Shown: positions 1 to 8,985 of the stretch, in pieces | How positions within the stretch are numbered: the stretch's first letter is position 1 | Layout: each line of letters starts with the position of its first letter | Assembly: GCA_944387495.1 (NCBI GenBank) | Contig: CALXFD010000022.1 | Span: 1 to 34,542 of the forward strand | From: an uncultured Clostridia bacterium | GTDB lineage: Bacteria; Bacillota; Clostridia; TANB77; CAG-508 | Length of the DNA stretch: 34,542 nt | Reading direction: 5' to 3' | Position numbers and translations under genes: made by a program | Notes under the pieces: model-generated | What the model was told of the DNA's origin: nothing | What the model saw: the letters and a program-made list of their open reading frames with translations, nothing else | The model's database searches: none

Positions 1-47
1 CTTATTTTTTACTCTCAATTTGCGTTTTGGATGCTAGCATTTTTTCA

Positions 48-155
48 TTATGACCATGCGCTAGCATTTAGTACAATAGTTATTACTAGTGCTATTAATG
101 TTATTCCTTTTGCATTTTTCAATCTCTTATTTAATTTTTCCTGTGTTTTTTTCAA
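48..155 (-). pseudogene. Truncated type IV prepilin-like leader peptide
   Basis: A TTG start at 155 follows a good ribosome binding site (AGGAGG, 7 nt spacing). It opens a 35-residue frame that ends at a TAA. The product has a Lys-rich N-terminus, then Gly17 followed by ITLIALVITIVL. This is the cleavage site and start of the hydrophobic helix typical of prepilin-like proteins in many Clostridia. In intact members the hydrophobic stretch continues (usually LLILAG) into a pilin body. Here the frame runs into LNASAWS and stops, so the body is missing. The break lies at a pair of direct repeats (33-42 and 60-69). I infer a remnant of a prepilin gene, or the fixed 5' end of a rearranging gene. 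An intact functional short peptide is less likely. Confidence 0.6.
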
Positions 156-308
156 TATTATTCCTCCTCGTGATACATAATATATTATGTATTTATTATA
201 CTTTAAAAATTTTTTTCATTCAATAATTTCAATAAATGTCATTAAAATGTAATCTTCTTGTAATATATATTATTTCTTATACTTTTTATTAGTTTTCTAT
301 TTAAGATA

Positions 309-344
309 AAAAATCGGAATTACAAATTAGTAACTCCAATTTTT
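309..344 (-). terminator. Rho-independent terminator after spoVT
   Basis: A 15-bp stem (309-323 with 330-344, two G-U pairs on the minus strand) encloses a 6-nt loop. It is followed on the minus strand by a run of T. It sits about 10 nt past the spoVT stop. Confidence 0.85.
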
Positions 345-353
345 ACTTATTTT

Positions 354-908
354 TTATATTTCCATTTGACTTCCTAAAAAAGTTGCAGCTGATTGTGCTA
401 CCTTTTTTTCTACTTCATTCATCTTGTTGTTTGCTTCTTTTGACATTAATATTACAGTTCCTATTGTATCTCCATTTGATATAATTGGGTAAACAACTTG
501 TGCATTATTTTTTCTTTCTTTATTATCATTTTTTGTAATTGGCATTGCTATATCACTATTTTCTTTGCTTGTATATACTTCTTTATCTTCCATTAATTGT
601 TCTAGTTCTGGGCTAACATCTTGCTCTAAAAATTCTTTTTTTGAACCTCCTGATACTGCTATTATTGTATCTTTATCTGTTATACATGCTATATGTCCTG
701 TTGTTTTTGCTAGTGTTTCTGCATATCCTGCTGCAAATTCTGAAAGTTCTCCGATTGGAGAATATTTTTTTAATATAACTTGACCTTCTCTATCTGTAAA
801 TATTTCTAATGGGTCACCTTCTTTTATTCTTAATGTTTTTCTAATTTCTTTTGGTATTACAACTCTACCTAAATCATCTATTCTTCTTACAACTCCTGTT
901 GCTTTCAT
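354..908 (-). CDS. spoVT: Stage V sporulation protein T, AbrB-family regulator
   Basis: SpoVT is a DNA-binding regulator active late in the forespore, where it tunes sigma-G-dependent genes. The 184-residue product is close to the family length (about 178). The N-terminal AbrB swapped-hairpin domain is clear (MKATGVVRRIDDLGRVVIPK, then EIRKTLRIKEGDPLEIF, residues 1-44). A GAF-like C-terminal domain follows (about 55-184). An in-frame ATG lies 8 codons upstream. I chose 908 because GGGAGG precedes it by 6 nt and because the family begins MKATG. The gene is monocistronic, with its own terminator. It indicates that the organism sporulates. Confidence 0.95.
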   Translation of the reverse strand: MKATGVVRRIDDLGRVVIPKEIRKTLRIKEGDPLEIFTDREGQVILKKYSPIGELSEFAAGYAETLAKTTGHIACITDKDTIIAVSGGSKKEFLEQDVSPELEQLMEDKEVYTSKENSDIAMPITKNDNKERKNNAQVVYPIISNGDTIGTVILMSKEANNKMNEVEKKVAQSAATFLGSQMEI

Positions 909-1061
909 AATTATCCTCCCTTTTCGTTTCAATATTTTTTGTTTATATTGTTATTATTTCTTATTGTTGTTTTTTTATTCATTTTTTGTCAAAAAAAGCT
1001 CATATTAAAAAATTGAATTTTTTTATCTTCTTTAAAACTTCATTTTTTCTTTTTCATACCA

Positions 1062-1112
1062 CAAAAAAAAGAAATTCTAAATTATAATTTGCAATTAAAA
1101 TTTAAAATTTCT
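1062..1112 (-). terminator. Terminator after the KAP NTPase gene
   Basis: A long AT-rich hairpin (1070-1089 with 1093-1112, 18 of 20 pairs, 3-nt loop) is followed on the minus strand by a run of eight T. It ends the tkt-recD2-comF-KAP gene cluster. Confidence 0.75.
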
Positions 1113-1186
1113 TTCTTATATTTCTTATTTCTATTTAACTTATATTTTTCTTTATTTCTATGCTCTTAATTAACTAGTTTTTATTT

Positions 1187-3178
1187 TTATTCTTCTACTT
1201 CCTCTTCTACCTTTTCTTCTTTTCTAGGTAAAAAGCTAGTTTTATATTTATCTAAGATATATCCTAAATTATTTGAAAATTCTTTTAACATAACAATTTT
1301 TATACTTGGGTCTTTTCCTTTTAAGTAATCATCCATAACTTGTTTTAATTGTTTTATATTTTTCATTTCTGGTTCTATTTCTTTTGTATACTTATCTGCT
1401 CTGTTTGCTAGTTTTTCTTTTATTAGAACTATATCTTCATTACTTGCACAAGATATTCTTTGGAAGATTTGGTATGGATCATAATACTTAAATATTGGTA
1501 TATTCATACATTCTTTATCAAATTTTTCATAGAATAGCTCCATTTTCATTGGTATACACTTAAATACTTCTTCTGCTTTTTCTTTATACATTTTATCATG
1601 TAATTGACTATTTAACATATTAAAGTGTTTTAATATATCTTCCATGTCTTCCGCATCTTCATCTATCGCTATTTTGCTTAACTCTTCTTCTACATTATCA
1701 CAATACTCAGATTTTAATGATGCTAGATTCATTCCATTGAAAAATACACTTTTTATTGTTTTTAAATCATAATCTATTAATTTTTTCTTTACAAAATAGC
1801 TAAAATATGCAAAAATTTTTACATTGTCTATTAGTTTTAAGTTTCCTTGTTTTACGTCTTCTATAATATTTTCTATTACTTTATCAAATTCATCATCTGA
1901 TATCTTCCAATACTCTTCTGTAAGTAGTCTTTTATATCCTGGTAAATTTTCTGTATCTACTGTATTTCTTATTGTCTCCATATTTTCTTTAAATAGTCTC
2001 ATATCAAAAATTCTTGTTCTTACATAATACTCTATAAATTTAAAGAATCTATATTCAGATTTAAAATTGTAATAATAGTTATTATCAAATTCTTTTATAT
2101 AAAATTGTCTATTATCCATAAGTATTCTTGATGATACAAGTATTGATTTATATTCTTCATTATCTTTTATATTTATAAATTTATCTTTTGTTACTTTTCC
2201 TGCCTTTATTTCAAAAGATATTGCTATTGTAAAGATTAGCATTGTTTGCATTACTCTATTACTTGTATTTGGATAATTTTTATTTACCATTTCATATATC
2301 TTTTTAAAATCATTTAATGCATGTTTTAATATTCTAAGGTTTCTGGTTCCACTTCTTTCAAAAGTTGAAATTATTAATCTTGTGTTTTCTCTTAAAAATC
2401 TTATTAAATCTGGATTATTTTCATATCTCATCAATATTCCATTTATAATATAATCAAATTTTGGTGCATATTCAAAAGTTTCACCTATAAGTTTTTCTTT
2501 TATTCTTTCATAATCATTTGCTTTATCAAAAACAGTTTCTATTTTCTTTTGAATTTTCTCTACCATAGGTTTATCATTTTTATTTAATTCATTTTGTTTA
2601 TCTAATAAATATGTTGCTATAAATGTTTTCATCTCTAAGTTAGAGCTTTTTAATTTTGTTGATAACTCTTTTTCATTACATATAATTATTGTTTTTATAT
2701 GGTCATGCTCAACAAAGTTATTAATATATCCCAAAATATCAATAACATCAACATTTGCTCTTTCTAGGTCATCAAAACATAAAACTTTATCATCTGTTGA
2801 GAAAAATTCTGCATAATCTATTTTATCTCCATTTTGAGTAACTCCAAAGAAATTTGCCATATCAATTCCAGTTTTAGCATATTCTGGTATTGTAGATTGT
2901 TCATTTGCATTCATAAATTTTCTTAGGTTTTTATCCATTAATTGTGTTGTTTCTATAAATATTTTTTTACTGATTTCTTCAAGATTTGAAATACCATATA
3001 AAGACATATATATTGTTGTAAACCTTTTTCCATTTAATTGCATACTTTCAATTTTTCTTTTAATTTTGTGATTCCAAAAATGAGTTTTACCAGAACCCCA
3101 CTCACCATTTATCATAATTGCATAATCTGTATAATCTGACCTAACATAATCTAAGATACTTTCAACTAAATCTTCCAT
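1187..3178 (-). CDS. KAP-type P-loop NTPase, function unknown
   Basis: The protein has 663 residues. A Walker A motif (GEWGSGKT, residues 25-32) and a Walker B motif (VLCFDDLER, 132-140) are followed by a strand ending in ICNEKEL. This layout is typical of KAP-family P-loop ATPases, some of which act in phage exclusion. The remaining 450 residues are mostly helical and charged, with an acidic tail (EEKVEEEVEE), and I recognise no second domain. No membrane segment is evident. An ATG at 3196 is also in frame, but the ATG at 3178 has GGAGG 5 nt upstream and is preferred. The gene starts 22 nt after comF and is the last gene before a terminator. A defence role is possible but only inferred from family precedent. 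Confidence 0.7.
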   Translation of the reverse strand: MEDLVESILDYVRSDYTDYAIMINGEWGSGKTHFWNHKIKRKIESMQLNGKRFTTIYMSLYGISNLEEISKKIFIETTQLMDKNLRKFMNANEQSTIPEYAKTGIDMANFFGVTQNGDKIDYAEFFSTDDKVLCFDDLERANVDVIDILGYINNFVEHDHIKTIIICNEKELSTKLKSSNLEMKTFIATYLLDKQNELNKNDKPMVEKIQKKIETVFDKANDYERIKEKLIGETFEYAPKFDYIINGILMRYENNPDLIRFLRENTRLIISTFERSGTRNLRILKHALNDFKKIYEMVNKNYPNTSNRVMQTMLIFTIAISFEIKAGKVTKDKFINIKDNEEYKSILVSSRILMDNRQFYIKEFDNNYYYNFKSEYRFFKFIEYYVRTRIFDMRLFKENMETIRNTVDTENLPGYKRLLTEEYWKISDDEFDKVIENIIEDVKQGNLKLIDNVKIFAYFSYFVKKKLIDYDLKTIKSVFFNGMNLASLKSEYCDNVEEELSKIAIDEDAEDMEDILKHFNMLNSQLHDKMYKEKAEEVFKCIPMKMELFYEKFDKECMNIPIFKYYDPYQIFQRISCASNEDIVLIKEKLANRADKYTKEIEPEMKNIKQLKQVMDDYLKGKDPSIKIVMLKEFSNNLGYILDKYKTSFLPRKEEKVEEEVEE

Positions 3179-3200
3179 TACTTCCTCCTTTGTCATATTT

Positions 3201-3842
3201 TTAATCTTTTGCTATTGTCAATACTCCAATATTTTTAGGGTTTCCTGCTTTTAAAATTTTAGCACATTCATTAACAGTATTTCCTGTTGTATATATATCA
3301 TCTATTAATAATATTTTTTTATTTTTTATTATTTGCTTATTTTTTAATTCATATGCATTTTTAATATTTTCTTCTCTTTGCTGTTTAGTCAAAGTACTTT
3401 GCGGAACTGTATTTTTAATTTTATATAAACAATTATCTATAAGAACCACATTTTCTAAATATTTGCACAATTCTCTTGCAAATACTAGACTTTGATTATA
3501 TCCTCTTTCTTTTTTTCTTTCCTTACTAATTGGAACTGGAATAATTGTATCATATTTTTCTATTTTTTGAAATATTTTTTCATTTTTTAACAAAAAATTC
3601 ACAAAAACTTTACTAACATAAGGACAAGACTGAAACTTAAATTTTAAAATTAAATCTCTTATAATTCCCTTATAATTAAACAAATATAAAAGCTCTGAAA
3701 AACTCTCTTGATTATTAAAATTTTCAATACACCCACACTCTGCCTCAGCCTCTTTTCTTAATAAATAACTACATTTATTACAAATCCACTCAGGCTCAAT
3801 CTTTCCACAAATCACACATGTAGGTGGAAAAATTAAGTCCAA
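3201..3842 (-). CDS. comF: ComF-family phosphoribosyltransferase-like protein
   Basis: The product (213 residues from the TTG at 3842) has an N-terminal zinc-ribbon-like part (CVICG then CNKC, plus CGC) and a C-terminal PRPP-binding motif (ILLIDDIYTTGNT). It also has the family signature IPVPISKERKKERGYNQS. ComF proteins take part in DNA uptake during competence or in handling single-stranded DNA. The start is uncertain. No clear ribosome binding site precedes 3842, and the frame stays open upstream to the recD2 stop at 3896 (through ...LYDIVQKILDLIFPP), so a non-ATG start further upstream is possible. The gene follows recD2 and precedes the KAP gene. Confidence 0.85.
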   Translation of the reverse strand: MDLIFPPTCVICGKIEPEWICNKCSYLLRKEAEAECGCIENFNNQESFSELLYLFNYKGIIRDLILKFKFQSCPYVSKVFVNFLLKNEKIFQKIEKYDTIIPVPISKERKKERGYNQSLVFARELCKYLENVVLIDNCLYKIKNTVPQSTLTKQQREENIKNAYELKNKQIIKNKKILLIDDIYTTGNTVNECAKILKAGNPKNIGVLTIAKD

Positions 3843-3895
3843 AATTTTTTGGACTATATCATACAGATTAAAAGAAACTCTCTCTTTACTCTTGC

Positions 3896-6140
3896 CTATT
3901 CTATCACAACCTTTCTCATTTTGTACTCTAACCCAGTATTTCTCTTCTTACTATCCACATTTTGTATCATAAAATTAACCACATTATCATTACCAATAAC
4001 TATAAGTAATTTTTTTGCCCTAGTTATCCCAGTATAAAGTAAATTTCTAGTAAGCAAAATCTGAGCAGCAGGAGGTATAACCATTATAACCACATCAAAC
4101 TCACTTCCGTTGAGCTTTATGTATTGTTATAGCATAACTATGTTCTATCTGGTCTAATTCACTATAATCATAATAAGCAACCTTCTCATCATCAAAAGTA
4201 ATTTCTATAATCTTATCCCTTTCACTTACCAATGTAATAGTACCATACTCACCATTAAAAATTCCTTTTCCAATTTCCTTCTCTCCTGTTTTACTCTGTT
4301 TTTCCCACTCCATATCATAATTATTTTTTATCTGCATAATCCTATCACCAGTTCTATATATAGCCCCCATATTTGCCTTCTCTGGTAAATCTAATAAATT
4401 TGGATTCAACTTTTCTTGCAATGCTCTATTCAATTCTCTTGTTCCTAGCATTCCCTTTTTAGTTGGTGTTAAAACTTGAATACTTTGGAAGAAATCATAA
4501 TCTCCATAATTCTTTAATCTTCCTGTACATAAAGATATTACTTCCATTAGCATTTTCTCTTGTGAAACTTCTCTTATATAGAAAAAATCTTGCATTGTTT
4601 CATCTGTTATTTCTTCATCATCTTTTGATAAAAATCTTTCTCCATTATTAACTCTATGTGCATTTAATATAATTTTTGATTTTGCAGCTTGTCTAAAAAT
4701 TTTATCTAAATGAATTGTTGTTATTTTTTCAGATGATATTAAATCTTTTAATACATTTCCTGGTCCTACTGATGATAATTGGTCACAATCTCCTACAAGA
4801 ATCAATTTTGTTCCTCTATATACACATTTTAATAAATAACTCATTACAAACATATCAACCATAGATAACTCGTCTACTATTATTAAATCTGCATCTATTG
4901 GAGCTCCTTCATAACTTGTTGCTGATTGGTAAAAGTTATTTTCATCAATTTTCCCTATTTCTAAAAGCCTATGTAATGTTGATGCCTCTTTTCCTGTTGT
5001 TTCTGTCATTCTTTTTGCTGCTCTTCCAGTTGGAGCACATAATACAACTTTATTTCCCTTTTGTTCATAAATTTCTATTATAGATTTTATTATTGTTGTC
5101 TTTCCTGTTCCTGGTCCTCCTGTTATTATTGTTACATTATTTTCATTTACTTGTCTTATTGCTTCTTTTTGTTTTTCTGATAATTCAATATTAGAATTCA
5201 ATTCTAATTTTTTTAATTGTGTTTCTATATTTTTTATTTTTTTAACATTTTGTGATTTTTGTAATCTTTCTATTCTCATTGCTATTTCTTGTTCTGTATT
5301 ATAAAAATATGATAGATATATCCATGTACCTGTTCCATCATCTCTTTCTTCTATTACAATTTCTTCTTCTGCCCTTAACTCGGTTAATCCATCTTCTACA
5401 TTTTCTTTCATTACATCTAATAAGCTTACTACATATTCAATTAAGTTTTCTTTTATTACACATGAGTTACCATTATATGTAGCCCTAATTAATGAATATT
5501 TTATTCCACTTTTTATTCTCTTTTCATTATCATAGCTTATTCCTAAATCTAATGCCATTTTGTCTATTTGTTTAAAATCTACTCCTCTTGCTATGTCTAT
5601 TAATATATATGGGTCACTTTCTATTTTTTCTATTGCATTAATACCTAATAATTCATATACTTTTTTTGCAAATTCTGCTCCTATTCCAAATCTTTCTAAA
5701 AATCCTACAATTTGCCATACTTCCCAGTTTTCTATAAAACTTTCTGACATTTCTAATGCTTTTTCTTTTGATATTCCTCTTATTTCTGCTAGTCTTTCTG
5801 GTTCACTTTTAAATATTTGTATAGTATCTTCTCCAAATTTTCTAATTATTCTTTTGGCTAATGCTTCTCCAATTCCTTTTACATTTCCATTTGCTAAATA
5901 TTTTTCTAATGCTCCTAATGTTTGTGGCATTAATTTTTCAAAAGTTTCTACTTTAAATTGCCTACCATATTTTTTATGTTCAACAAAATTTCCTATTAAT
6001 TTTAAGTTATCTCCACTACCTACAAATGGAAGATAACCAACTATTGTAGTTTGTTCATCTTCTGTTTCAAAATCTGCTATCATATAACTATTTACTTCAT
6101 TATAATATATAATATCTTGAACTTCTCCTATTAACTCCAT
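3896..6140 (-). CDS. recD2: RecD2-like 5'-3' DNA helicase, needs a +1 frameshift
   Basis: RecD2 is a superfamily 1B helicase acting in DNA repair and replication fork maintenance. The first frame (6140-4101) contains the N-terminal domain with helix-hairpin-helix repeats (around 80-170), Walker A GGPGTGKTT (341-349), Walker B LIIVDELSMVD (419-429) and motif QLSSVGPGNVL. It reaches motif VI, HKAQ, then hits CGG AAG TGA. The rest of the family C-terminus continues in the +1 frame (SEFDVVIMVIPPAAQILLTR, then NLLYTGITRAKKLL) and stops at 3896. Dropping the C at 4109 gives HKAQGSEF, the family consensus, and a 747-residue protein of normal length. The start has GGAG 6 nt upstream, and the tkt stop lies 9 nt before it. 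A sequencing error, a pseudogene or programmed recoding could each explain the shift. Confidence 0.88.
4106..4112 (-). other. Candidate +1 recoding site in recD2 (CAA-CGG-A)
   Basis: On the minus strand the frame reads CAA (4112-4110), CGG (4109-4107), AAG, TGA. Reading GGA AGT GAG after CAA restores motif VI. The in-frame TGA two codons after CGG would otherwise end the protein before its C-terminal conserved segment. CGG is otherwise unseen in frame in this window, except at the priA site. Confidence 0.55.
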
Positions 6141-6149
6141 TGATTTCTC

Positions 6150-6965
6150 CTAATTTTCTTCTAATTCTTTTAGTGCTAATTTGTATTGTTCTTCATTTGG
6201 TGCTTTTCCATGCCATTCAGCTTTATTTTCCATATATGAAATTCCTTTTCCTTTTATTGTTTTTGCTATTATGCATACAGGTTTTTCTTTTACATTTTTT
6301 GCAACATCTAATGCATCTATAATTTCTCTTATATTGTGACCATCTATATTTATTATTTGAAATCCAAAACTTCTAAATTTTTCATCTATTGGATATGGAC
6401 TCATAACTTCTTCGATTGTTCCATCTATTTGCAAATTATTGTTATCTACTATAACGCATAAGTTATCTAATTTATATTTTGCAGATGTCATTGCAGCTTC
6501 CCAAATTTGTCCTTCTTCTATTTCTCCATCTCCTAATATACAATATACTCTATAATTTTTTCCTTCCATTTTCCCTGCAATTGCCATTCCATTTGCTGAT
6601 GATAATCCTTGTCCTAATGAGCCTGTTGTCATATCAACACCTGGAATGTTTTTCATGTCTGGATGTCCTTGTAAATAACTATTTATATTTCTAAATGTTT
6701 TTAAATCTTCTACTGGAAAATATCCTCTATTGGCTAGACAGCTATATAAAGCTGGCGAACAATGTCCTTTTGATAATACTAATCTATCTCTATCTTCCCA
6801 TTTTGGATTTTTAGGATTTATATTCATTTCTTTAAAATATAATACTGTTAAAATATCTGCAATAGAAAGAGAACCTCCTGGATGTCCTGAATTGTTACTA
6901 TATACTGCTTCTATTATTCCTTTTCTTACTTTTTTAGCCATTATTTCTAATTCTTCATTAGTCAT
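6150..6965 (-). CDS. Transketolase, N-terminal (thiamine diphosphate-binding) subunit
   Basis: This is the N-terminal half of a split transketolase (271 residues), the form common in anaerobic Firmicutes and archaea. It carries GHPGGSLSIADIL (about 27-39), LSKGHCSPALY, TTGSLGQGLSSANG and the thiamine diphosphate/Mg motif GDGEIEEGQIWEA...NN. The enzyme moves two-carbon units in the non-oxidative pentose phosphate pathway. The C-terminal half, usually the next gene, is not next to it: downstream is recD2 and upstream is ftsH. The partner must lie elsewhere if the enzyme works. The start has AGGAGG at good spacing. Confidence 0.9.
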   Translation of the reverse strand: MTNEELEIMAKKVRKGIIEAVYSNNSGHPGGSLSIADILTVLYFKEMNINPKNPKWEDRDRLVLSKGHCSPALYSCLANRGYFPVEDLKTFRNINSYLQGHPDMKNIPGVDMTTGSLGQGLSSANGMAIAGKMEGKNYRVYCILGDGEIEEGQIWEAAMTSAKYKLDNLCVIVDNNNLQIDGTIEEVMSPYPIDEKFRSFGFQIINIDGHNIREIIDALDVAKNVKEKPVCIIAKTIKGKGISYMENKAEWHGKAPNEEQYKLALKELEEN

Positions 6966-7045
6966 TATAAATTCCTCCTATTTAATCTGATTTAATTACA
7001 TTTTTATAAATATATTTTAGTATTTAGAATATATTTTTAAATTTT

Positions 7046-7081
7046 AGGGACACTCTTAAAATTTATTAAAAGAATGCCCCT
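7046..7081 (-). terminator. Hairpin between ftsH and tkt
   Basis: On the minus strand, AGGGGCATTCTT pairs with AAGAGTGTCCCT (12 bp including two G-U pairs), with an A/T-rich inner part. The T-run is poor, so it could be a weak terminator or a repeat-type hairpin. It resembles the hairpin at 21254-21292. Confidence 0.5.
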
Positions 7082-7106
7082 TCTTTGATTTTATATTTTT
7101 AAATAA

Positions 7107-8918
7107 TTAGTCATTTTCAAAAATTTGATTAAATTCTTGTTCATTTATTTTTTCTTTTTGTAACAATGTTTTTGCTATTATATCAAGCTTATCTCTATGT
7201 TCAATTAATAAAGTTTGAGCATCATTATATGCTGTATCTATTAACATTTTTACTTCTTGTCCTATTTTATCTCCAATATTTTCTCCAAACATTTGCATTT
7301 CATATGGTTCCTTTCCTTGGAAATCAATTGGTCCTAATTTATCACTCATTCCATATTTAGTTACCATATCTCTTGCAATTTTTGTTGCAACTTCAATATC
7401 ATTACTTGCTCCTGTTGATATATCATCTAATACCAATTTTTCTGCTGCTCTACCACCTAAAAGTGCTATTAATTTTTCTTGCATTTCTGTTCTTGATATA
7501 TAATATTTGTCTTCATTTGTTTTATACATTGTATATCCACCAGTAACTCCTCTTGGTATTATTGATACTTCTTTTACATTTGTTTGTGTTGGCAAATATC
7601 TACTTACTACTGCATGTCCTGCTTCATGGTATGCTGTTAATCTTTTATCTTTTTCTGATATTACTCTTTCTCTTTTTTCTAGTCCTACTGTTACTTTTTT
7701 AACAGCTTCTTCTATATCATCATTTTCTATTACTTCATGTTTATTTTTTGTTGCTACTATTGCTGATTCATTCAAGATATTTTCAAGTTCAGCTCCTGTA
7801 AATCCTGCTGTATCTTCTGCTATACTTTCTAAATTAACATTATCTGATAATTTTTTATCTTTACTGTGAATTTTTAATATTTCAAGTCTTCCTTTTAAAT
7901 CTGGGTTTGGTATTGTTATTTGTCTATCAAATCTTCCTGGTCTTAATAATGCTTTATCTAACATTTCTGGTCTATTTGTTGCAGCAAGTACTATAATTGT
8001 TTCTTCTGAGCTAAATCCATCCATTTCTACTAATAATTGGTTTAAAGTTTGGTTGTTCTCTGTTTCTGCACCACTATTTGATGTTCTTCTTGAACCTATT
8101 GCATCTATTTCATCAATAAATACTATACATGGTGCTAATTTTCTAGCTTTTTCAAATAATTTTCTTACACGTGATGCTCCTAGACCTGCAAACATTTCTA
8201 TAAATTCTGAACCACTCATTGATATAAATGGTACATCTGCTTCTCCTGCTATTGCTTTTGCTATTAATGTTTTTCCTGTTCCTGGTTTTCCATATAATAG
8301 TACCCCTTTTGGAATTCTTGCTCCCATTTTTGTAAATTGTTCTGGTTTTTTTAAGAATTCTACTATTTCTTTTAATTCTCCTTTTTCTTCTTCTAGTCCT
8401 GCTACATCATCAAATCTTACTTTTGTTTTCTTTTGAGTTTCATCATATACTTTACCTTTTTCGCCTAATCCTTGCATTTTAAAGATTAGAATAAATAATG
8501 CTAACATTATTGCTGTTGGTAATAATGATAATATTGTTGTTGGCAAGGTTGCCCAAAAGCTTTGTGGTTTTTGTACTAATTCTATTTCATTTCCCTCTGC
8601 TACTTTTGTTTGTATTAATGTTATAAATGCTTCTGTATCTGGTATTAACGCCTTTTTCTCTTCTTCTTCATTTTTCATTTTTACTTTTGCATTTCTACTT
8701 CCTGTTGTAAGCTCAACTTTTTCTACATTTCCATATGAGATTTCTTTTATTAAATCTGTATATGCTAATGTATTTTCTTCTTGTTCTTTGTTGTCTTTAA
8801 CTAATAATAATGCTGTTGTAATTATTAAAATTATTAAAATAATTGATAATAAAACTAGTAACCACATTTTTTTATTGTTTTTATTACTATTATTTTTTTC
8901 TGCATTATTCTTATTCAT
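7107..8918 (-). CDS. ftsH: ATP-dependent zinc metalloprotease FtsH
   Basis: FtsH is a membrane-anchored AAA+ hexamer that degrades misfolded membrane proteins and short-lived regulators. The 603-residue product shows two membrane segments (about 18-40 and 124-147) around a small extracytoplasmic domain. Then come Walker A GKPGTGKT (210-217), Walker B CIVFIDEIDAIG (264-275), the second region of homology (ATNRPEMLDKALLRPGRFDR) and the zinc motif HEAGH (431-435). Two small departures from the usual sequence are visible: GKPGTGKT for GPPGTGKT, and a pore loop reading MFAGLG where MFVGVG is usual. The N-terminus is rich in Asn and Lys. The start ATG has no strong ribosome binding site at ideal spacing; AAGGAAGG lies about 14 nt away. 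It follows the DUF1189 gene by 67 nt. Confidence 0.97.
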   Translation of the reverse strand: MNKNNAEKNNSNKNNKKMWLLVLLSIILIILIITTALLLVKDNKEQEENTLAYTDLIKEISYGNVEKVELTTGSRNAKVKMKNEEEEKKALIPDTEAFITLIQTKVAEGNEIELVQKPQSFWATLPTTILSLLPTAIMLALFILIFKMQGLGEKGKVYDETQKKTKVRFDDVAGLEEEKGELKEIVEFLKKPEQFTKMGARIPKGVLLYGKPGTGKTLIAKAIAGEADVPFISMSGSEFIEMFAGLGASRVRKLFEKARKLAPCIVFIDEIDAIGSRRTSNSGAETENNQTLNQLLVEMDGFSSEETIIVLAATNRPEMLDKALLRPGRFDRQITIPNPDLKGRLEILKIHSKDKKLSDNVNLESIAEDTAGFTGAELENILNESAIVATKNKHEVIENDDIEEAVKKVTVGLEKRERVISEKDKRLTAYHEAGHAVVSRYLPTQTNVKEVSIIPRGVTGGYTMYKTNEDKYYISRTEMQEKLIALLGGRAAEKLVLDDISTGASNDIEVATKIARDMVTKYGMSDKLGPIDFQGKEPYEMQMFGENIGDKIGQEVKMLIDTAYNDAQTLLIEHRDKLDIIAKTLLQKEKINEQEFNQIFEND

Positions 8919-8985
8919 GCTATTACCACATTCCTTCCTTAAATTTTTATATAGATTTTATCTATTTTATAATTTTTACTATTAT

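Noticed and set aside
3896..4093. A separate 65-residue gene after recD2
   Set aside because: Its sequence is the conserved C-terminus of RecD2 (QILLTRNLLYTGITRAKKLL), so it is the shifted end of that gene and not an independent one.
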